DNA of 64,000 bases from Gonapodya prolifera JEL478 (lineage: Eukaryota; Monoblepharomycota; Monoblepharidomycetes; Monoblepharidales; Gonapodyaceae): the NCBI GenBank assembly GCA_001574975.1, contig KQ965757.1, positions 12,037-76,036 of the forward strand, read 5' to 3'. Under the pieces are notes generated by a model that saw only the letters and a program-made list of their open reading frames with translations, was not told the DNA's origin and did not search any database. How positions within the stretch are numbered: position 1 is the first letter of the stretch; every line of letters starts with the position of its first letter. This document shows positions 57,601 through 64,000 of this stretch, in pieces. Made by a program: the position numbers and the translations under genes.

Positions 57601-58555
57601 CGAGATGAGCGTGTGACGGAGTGTTTGACGGAGGTCTGGTGTGAGTCACGATCAGGTTGGATTCAACACCATCCCCACGAGATCCGAGTCCACGCAACCA
57701 GAACTTTAAATCCGATAAGCAATCCAGATTCAATCGGGCACCACCAATGAGATCCTTTCGTCTCCCACCAGATAAGATTGCGCGGCTGCCTTGGTACGCA
57801 CGACCAGATTTGGTAACAATGAGTCAACGGAATGGGATCGGAAGAATTGCGGAGTCATCAGAACGTCACGAGCAGTCACGGTATTAATGCATTTCGATGT
57901 GGTTTGGTAAGTGGTTCTGATGGCGTGGAAATGCTGAGTGCGGGAAACACCGTGAGAGGGACAGGTGGGCGGACAGAGAGAGGAGAGACAATTCGGTAAT
58001 CCGATATCGGGGGGACCAGGAAAGTGTAACAACTTGAAAGGGGGCGAGTGTGGATCAGTTGGTAAGCGATTACGAATTTGCCAGGTTTGATAGGGTGACG
58101 ACGAGGGAAAGTGGTTCCGGCGGTTATTGGGTATCGAAAAAAAGATCTAAATGTGACGGAATAGTCGTACATGTAAGACCAGGGTGCCAGGCAGGATGAG
58201 ATCAACGGACCAATCACGGGCGGACGACGGGAGATTTGGTGGCACAGCTGAGTCCTTGGTTTCGACATCCTCACAAAGCACCTCAACACCTCCCACGTGC
58301 TCGATCTTCGGGTCTCGGACAATATTTTTCGTGATTCGAGCGGACGAGAGGACAAGAAGTTTTGAGCATCAAAGCGCCGTAGACAGCAGACAGACTGAGG
58401 AGTCGACACGTGAAGGGCGGATAAAGTTGAAGGGCGGACAAGAGAAACGAGGTGAGAGCGGAGGAGGGGACGGGGGAGAAGAGAGAGAGAGAGAGAGCAG
58501 GCGGGTAGAAGACTAACTTCTGATTGGGGTCTGCAGATACAGAGACAAGACCATT
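57601..58555. other. Intergenic, promoter side of the kinase gene
   Basis: About 950 bases with no recognised gene. Short frames on both strands lack domains. 58440-58500 is purine-rich and ends in a GA microsatellite. The last few hundred bases should hold the kinase promoter and 5' leader. Confidence 0.45.
58479..58498. repeat. GA dinucleotide microsatellite
   Basis: About nine GA units in the upstream region of the kinase gene. Similar GA tracts occur in many promoters; no function can be assigned. Confidence 0.75.
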
Positions 58556-61301
58556 GTGGATCCTGCTAAACACCGCCACTCAACACACCCCACTCCACAC
58601 TCACCTACGCACGCCCCAATGACCGAAACACCTTCTATCCACATGCCGCTCGCACAGCGCATCACGGCCTCCGCGTGGGACCTGCTTATGGGCTGGGGAG
58701 CCAGAGCGGGCACGCCGTCCACTGCTTCTCAGGTCTCTGCGTCGCCTGCTCCGTCCGCTCAGGAAGGTATCGACGCAGACGTCATGGAACGAGCACAGGC
58801 TCAGGCGCAGGGGCAGGGGAAGGAAGGACGGGACAGCAAGAAGACGGGAAAGTCAGGGAAGGCGACGCCTGTGCCAACATCTCCCCCTCGCTCGCCCCGG
58901 GCCTCCGAGAGCGGCGAGAGCGACACAACGGCGGCGGGGGGCGATGCGAGCGTGAATGTTCGTGTGGGCTTGGACAAGAAGGGAAGAAAGAGTCTGGACA
59001 ACGGCGGGAAGAGAAACCTGGCCGGCGTGGTGTTCAGGCGACAAGCGACCGAGGATCCAACCGAGACTGCAGGCGACGCGGGAAAGGTCGAGCGGGTGAA
59101 GGTCAAGACGGAGGATGCACAAATGGGCGTGAACGTGAACGTGGCCGGGGCCGGGGCGGGGGACGTATCGACGTCTGCACTCATCGTCACACCACCACCA
59201 CGCATCCAGCACCGGCACTCGCCTCCCAGTCCGCCCATCACTCCCTCGCCACCCACACACTCCTCCTCAGCGCTGCTTGCGCATTTGGGTACGTCGTCGT
59301 CGCTTGTCGATTCGCAGTCGTCGGCGGGGACAGACTCGTCGGACAGGACGGGGGGGTCGCACGAGCACGAGCAGGAGGTCAAGGTGGATAACAAAGCCCT
59401 CCCGCTTACAAGACCCGGGGGCTTGCACAAAATATCCTCCGACGCGACCCTCGTCTCGGTCTCGTCGGACGTGCCGCTGTCCCCGACATCGCCCGACTTC
59501 CTCCCACTCTCGACGTCGCCATCCAAGTCGACGTCGACGTCGGCCTCATCCTCAACAACAACCCTCGCCCTCGCATCGCCCACACCATCCCGCCCGCCTC
59601 TCCCCATCAGCGCCGCCATCCCTGCCCTCAGGCCTGCACCATCATCCCAGCCGTCATTCCACCTCTCCTCCACACCCCTCCCGCCCGCACCGCCATCCAG
59701 TGCGCCTCCGCACCCACCACCGCCCACACCATCGCCCGCCTCCTTCTCCACCTCCTCCGCCTCCACAACCGCCACACCCACCCGCCCCTCAACAACTCCC
59801 CCAACCCCACCCGGCTTCCCAACCCACGCCCTCCCCTCCGCCTTCCTCTCCGCCTACACAGTCGAGTCTGTACTGGGCTCGGGCGGGTTCGGGTACGTGC
59901 TGGGGTGTACAAGGATCAAGGATGGGACGAAGGGAGCGGCCAAGGTTGTGGAGCGGAGGGGGATTAAGAGGGCGCAGTGGGTCAATGTGGGGAGTGGGGA
60001 GTGGGTGCCGGTGGAGGTGTGGTGTTTGCAGGTGCGTTTTGGGTTGGAGATGGTTGGGGGGCGAGGGGTACTGGGGTACTGCGCCTGGAGGACGTCAACT
60101 CGCGGAGTTGGCCGGTCGATTTCGAGAAGTCGAATCGAACCGAGTGCACCTGATATGGCCATCTCCCCTCGTGTACCCTTCCTTTTTCAATTTTATTCTG
60201 ACGCCTCGTATTCGTCCACCGCAGAACCTCGCGCACCAGGGGATCATACCGCTGCTGGACTACTTCCCGGACCATAAGACGCTGGTGATCGTTATGGTGC
60301 GTGTCTCGGTTCCTTGGTGCGCCCCCCGAGTCACTTCCAAATTTCTCACCCACTACGCCCAACTCAATTACAGGCACACCACGGCCGGGTTCACCCACCA
60401 TCCCCACCCTCTCCACCACCCCTTCCCGCCTCCCCTGCCTCCTTCGCCCCCACCACCCCCCAATTCACTAACGAATCCCCGTGCGACCTATTCGAGGCCA
60501 TCGAGCTCTACGGCCCCTTCTGCGAGTCCGAGGCCCAAGTCGTGTTCTACCAGCTCGTGGAGGCCGTGGCGTTCCTGTGGGAACGCGGGTGGTTGCACAG
60601 AGACGTCAAGGATGAGAATGTGGTTGTGGATGTGGAGACGTTGGAGGTGCGGTTGGTGAGTTGGCATGTGGGGTGGGGGTTGAGGTTTTGTGGCCGGGCG
60701 CTAATGAAACCCTCCGTCGCAACGACCCCACCCCAACGAAAGATCGACTTTGGATCAGCGAACCAACTCCCTACAGCACGCGGACGCGCCATCTTCGACA
60801 AATTCTTCGGCACGATGACATATGCTTCGCCGGACGTGCTCAGGGGCGGAGCGTATGATGGGGAAAAGCAGGAGGTGTGGAGTTTGGGGATCGTGTTGTG
60901 TGAGTTTGCGTTTCGGGTGGGACGATTTGGATTTGTGCTCACACAATTCCTCTGCCCCTACCCACCACCTCACCATAGACTGCCTCCTCTTCGGCGAAGC
61001 CCCCTTCTCAACCCCGCAACAAGTCCTTGGCTCACCTCTTCGGTTCACAATCTCCTCCGCTGTGCTCGCCGCCGTCCGCGCCGCACACCCGTCGTCTCTG
61101 TCTCTCCGCCCAACATCTCCGCTCCTGCACGACCCCGCTCCCCGTGTGAGCGAAAGCGTGTGCGACGTGCTGAGAGGGATGTTGGAGCGGAGCGAGAATA
61201 GCAGGTGGAGCGTGGAGGAGCTCAGGAGATGCGAGTGGGTCCAGGAGGGCAGAAAGAGGTGGAGGGAGATGAGGAGGGCGAGGGGTGAGATTGATACGTG
61301 A
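58556..61301 (+). CDS. Serine/threonine protein kinase with long disordered N-terminus
   Basis: The first exon (58556 or, preferred, 58619: MTETPSIHMPLAQRI) encodes about 400 low-complexity Ser/Pro/Thr-rich residues. The kinase domain begins YTVESVLGSGGFGYVLGCTR (glycine-rich loop, about 59860-59915), followed by GAAKVVERRGIKRAQW with the ATP-binding Lys. After introns: NLAHQGIIPLLDYFPDHKTL, DLFEAIELYGPFCESEAQVV, FYQLVEAVAFLWERGWLHRD, VKDEN (catalytic loop, about 60600), IDFGSANQLP (Asp-Phe-Gly, about 60748), FFGTMTYASPDVLRGGAYDG, KQEVWSLGIVL, and DCLLFGEAPFSTPQQVL. The tail LRRCEWVQEGRKRWREMRRA ends at 61301. All catalytic residues are present. The layout (HRDVKDEN, FGTxxYASPDVLxG) recalls PIM/PAS-kinase-like CAMK kinases. 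A Pro/Ser-rich insertion sits in the hinge region near 60400-60460. About five introns. Confidence 0.87.
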
Positions 61302-62354
61302 GGTTGAACGAAAGGAGGGGAGAGGTTAAGCGTGGGACGGATACAAACTACGGAAAAACCAAGGAGGGTCGTACGACGGATTCGAACACTTGTGAAGTGT
61401 CATGGCGGACGAGGCGGACTCTGGGTGCAGTCTCTTGCTAGTCGCCGGCCTCAACCACACTATTACTACTGGTCGGTCGACCCGCCCGCCACACCACCGT
61501 ACGCACACTCAAGGCAAACTACTCGAAAAATCATAAACCTCAAAAAAACAACAAAAAAAAAAAAGGAAGGATACTGGATACTACCTACCCGATACCGGAT
61601 ATTACTTTTACCACTGCCACTCTTATATGGACATTCACACTGGAACCATTCCTTCACATCTCATCGCCCCTGCCATCCCCCATTTCGTGGAACCGTAGTA
61701 TTGTTGCTTGCTGTTTGCTTGTTTTCCCCCTGTCGATCGTCTTAGTGGTGGGACCAGGCGATGTCTTCGTTGATTTGCTTTGGAGATAATTTCCGATTAC
61801 CCCCGTTATAAAAATGAAGTGTAGAAAAAAGATTGTAAAATGTTTTACTGTTACCAATGATGCTGAGATCAACCAAAATGAAGTTTGCGAGGCGGCAGAA
61901 GGTGGAAAAAGGTGAAGGGACGATACTTATTATTTCAAAACAGCACTCTGCATTATAATGGAAGCCCAGGACACGAAAAACTGATCTGGAGCGTCCAGTG
62001 GATACGAAATGCGGGGAAGAGGGATAAACCAGTGGCAGCCGTTTTAGGACGCCTCTCGATGCTGGGCGGTCTGGCCAGTCTTGGCACTTGAAACTATAAC
62101 CGTACCACGCCGGGTCGCCGTACGACAGCCAGTAACGATTGCATCGTTTAAGCGTGCATTTGAATGTGCAGTTCTCTGTGCTTTTTCTGTCGAACTTTGT
62201 GTTATATTTGCGAAATTTGCAAGAGACGTACACCTGACGTCCTTTCCACATCAGTAGCAAAGGACACCGACAGCTCCCGCAGCCTAAACGGGTATACCGA
62301 TCTTTCCTTCCACGGCGATAAATAATCACGCTTGCCAACATCGACAAGTCAATG
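61302..62354. other. Intergenic between kinase and P450
   Basis: About 1.05 kb. An A-rich stretch lies at 61540-61565. A 255-codon minus-strand frame (61742-62509) overlaps the P450 start and has no recognisable domain. A tRNA-like TTCGAATCC on the minus strand near 61380 has no matching stems. The end must hold the P450 promoter. Confidence 0.45.
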
Positions 62355-64000
62355 ATGAACGCAACTCTCGAGAAACTACGGAGTTTATACAACGTGCAGG
62401 AGCTCACGGAGCTGGTCTCGTCGACATCTATCGCGACAGCTATCGCGGTTGTTTTCGCCACGTGGTATTTCGTGTACCTGTTCGATACTTTCGTCGCGAG
62501 CAATCTCAAAGCTATTCCCGGGTGCGCCTTGGAGCTTGCAATACCGAATTATACGGTATTCGCGCAAATGAGAGGAAAGCTGAGGGGAAGGATCATTTCC
62601 GCCCACGAAAAACACGGTTCCATTGTAAGGTATGTTGGTGAACAAATTCGGTGCGAAGTGATGCATAATATTCCGTAATGAACGCAATACTTGCACCTCC
62701 AGAGTTGCTCCAGACAGAATCAGTGTCGCCGACCCCGATACGCTCCAGGATGTGAGTTTGAGCACTTTCAAACTTTGCAAGGACGTATGCAATTCAATCT
62801 CTCATATGGCGATGTCAGCTTTTGAAGGTTACCGATTTGCCCAAGCACAAGGGGACTTACAGCAGTCTTACACCGGTGAAAGTGAGTATTTTCCGACAGA
62901 AGATGAAAGATATTTCGAGACTCAAAAGTTACTTTCACACTCAATAACAGGGTCGGCCGGGCGTTGTTCAGAATCTCGACCGCACAGACCACCGAAGGCA
63001 ACGTCGTGTTATTTCACCTGCGTTCTCTGTCAAATACCTCATGAATCTGGAGCCACACCTTTTGGAGGTGTATAGCACCCTGGAGAGGAAGATTCTTTCG
63101 GCCCCAAAAGATCGCGATGGATTCGCCACCTTGGACATGTTCAAGGAGATGCATGTGAGCAGTCTGTTTTACTCAAGATCTTTCTCGTCTGACGATAGAT
63201 GATGCAATATTTCGGATGTATCAAAGCACATTGCGGGCGATGTCATTGGGATGACGGTAAGTATTGTTCGTTTAAGAATGCAACGGCCATGGCTTAGCTC
63301 ACGATCACACTTCGTCGGCAGGCTTTCGGAAATAATTTCGGGCTCGTGGAGAGCGGCCATCACCCCTACATCAAGTCTGTTGCTAAAGGTATCAAAGCGG
63401 CAGCCATTCGGATGGCGACTCCTTCACCCGCACGGGACCTGTTTACCAAACTCGTGTACGACAAAATCAACAAATTCCAGTACAACTTCGCCAAGAGCAG
63501 CATTACCAAACGACAAGAGATCAATGCTAGTGGCGAGGTCCACAACGACATTCTTCAGTGGATCGTAAGCCAAGGCGACAAGGGTGTCTTTGATGAGATT
63601 GATATGGTCACTATGGCTCGCACAGTGCTAAGCGCTGGATCTGAGACCACTGCGAATACCATGGCCTGGGCCATGTCCTTTCTCGTCAAGTACCCGGACA
63701 CGCTAGCAAAGCTCAGCAAGGAGTTGGAAGAAGCGTTCCCTGGGTCGCCGTCGCAACGACTGCCGCTGGAAACCCTGAAGCATCTTCCGTACCTTAACGC
63801 TGTCCTCCACGAGACGCTCAGGCTCAATCCAGTCGTACCGCAGATTTGGCGGGAATTCGAAAAGGACACGGAACTGAGCGTGAGGGACGACGATGGGAAC
63901 CCCAAGAAGTACATGATTCCTGCTGGGACCATGACATACATCCCGATTGCTGCCGTGCACAATAGTCCCAAAGGTGAGCAAAACCCAGGATCTTTTCACT
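62355..64000 (+). CDS. Cytochrome P450, cut by the window edge
   Basis: Heme monooxygenase of the microsomal type. The start at 62355 (MNATLEKLRSLYNVQEL) precedes a membrane anchor (STSIATAIAVVFATWYFVYL). Exons give IPNYTVFAQMRGKLRGRIIS, HEKHGSIVR, VAPDRISVADPDTLQD, VLKVTDLPKHKGTYSSLTPV, then after an intron (about 62881-62949) GRPGVVQNLDRTDHRRQRRV and ISPAFSVKYLMNLEPHLLEV, the C-helix region. Then FGNNFGLVESGHHPYIKSVA, the I-helix oxygen-binding motif ARTVLSAGSETTANTMAWAM (about 63617-63676), LPYLNAVLHETLRLNPVVPQ with the K-helix Glu-x-x-Arg, and YMIPAGTMTYIPIAAVHNSP. The heme-binding cysteine region lies beyond 64000, after a GTGAGC donor at 63974. All seen parts look intact. The substrate and CYP family cannot be told from this. 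Confidence 0.9.

Noticed and set aside
58675-59391. Plus-strand 238-codon Arg/Gly-rich frame inside the kinase exon
   Set aside because: It is a second frame of the GC-rich low-complexity N-terminal exon; the kinase frame runs continuously into the catalytic domain.
61360-61450. Possible tRNA on the minus strand (TTCGAATCC T-loop-like)
   Set aside because: The flanking bases do not form a T stem, acceptor stem or D arm, and no plausible anticodon loop is placed correctly.
61742-62509. 255-codon minus-strand frame
   Set aside because: Overlaps the first exon of the P450 on the other strand, with no recognisable domain.

Overview
The window looks like nuclear DNA of a filamentous fungus, most probably a basidiomycete of the Agaricomycetes type. 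Nearly every gene is cut by several short introns (mostly about 50-70 nt, GTGAGT/GTAAGT donors), genes are packed on both strands, and the gene set is fungal: a Dnf-type flippase, an Ash2/Bre2 subunit, an AcuK/Ert1-type zinc cluster factor, a Pil1-like eisosome protein, a MOT1 molybdate transporter and a microsomal P450. The hAT transposases resemble those I know from Agaricomycetes. The phylum call is inference; no rRNA or marker gene is present.

Layout. 1-5035: a decayed hAT DNA transposon carrying a second, better preserved hAT element (1429-4145) with matching terminal inverted repeats and an 8-bp target duplication. 5351-11596 (-): P4-ATPase flippase. 11910-13519 (-): farnesyl diphosphate synthase. 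13877-14807 (+): universal stress protein. 14924-18286 (-): Ash2-like COMPASS subunit. 18433-19947 (+): secreted zincin-like protein. 20869-23416 (-): CBM21/PP1 glycogen-targeting subunit. 24774-25577 (+): small protein with a methyltransferase-like motif. 26091-27263 (+): enoyl-CoA hydratase. 27460-29009 (+): MOT1-like transporter with reading-frame problems. 29307-30784 (+): SnoaL-like domain joined to Jupiter-like motifs. 30895-33982 (+): AcuK/Ert1-like regulator. 34192-35699 (+): Pil1-like BAR protein.

The most unusual part is 35.8-38.3 kb (-): two tandem loci pairing a ubiquitin-like sequence with a ZZ zinc finger. One ubiquitin domain has lost five of the seven lysines and has a stop at the Arg74 position; the other retains only the last strand with Arg74 changed to Gly. 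Next come a coiled-coil protein (38476-40477, -) and, across a 187-bp bidirectional promoter, a giant RG-rich protein ending in a chromo-barrel/Tudor-knot-like domain (40665-47596, +). From 47.9 to 57.6 kb lies a tandem family of AMP-forming acyl-CoA-synthetase-like genes: two that look complete, a third with a stop and a damaged core motif, and an inverted partial piece. A protein kinase (58556-61301, +) and a cytochrome P450 cut by the window edge (62355-64000, +) finish the window.

The genes do not form one pathway, but several touch lipid and carbon metabolism: flippase, FPP synthase, enoyl-CoA hydratase, acyl-CoA synthetases, gluconeogenesis regulator, glycogen targeting subunit, eisosome protein and P450. 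No retrovirus-like or LTR element was recognised. All boundaries were read by eye; exon joins come from splice-site reading and protein continuity.
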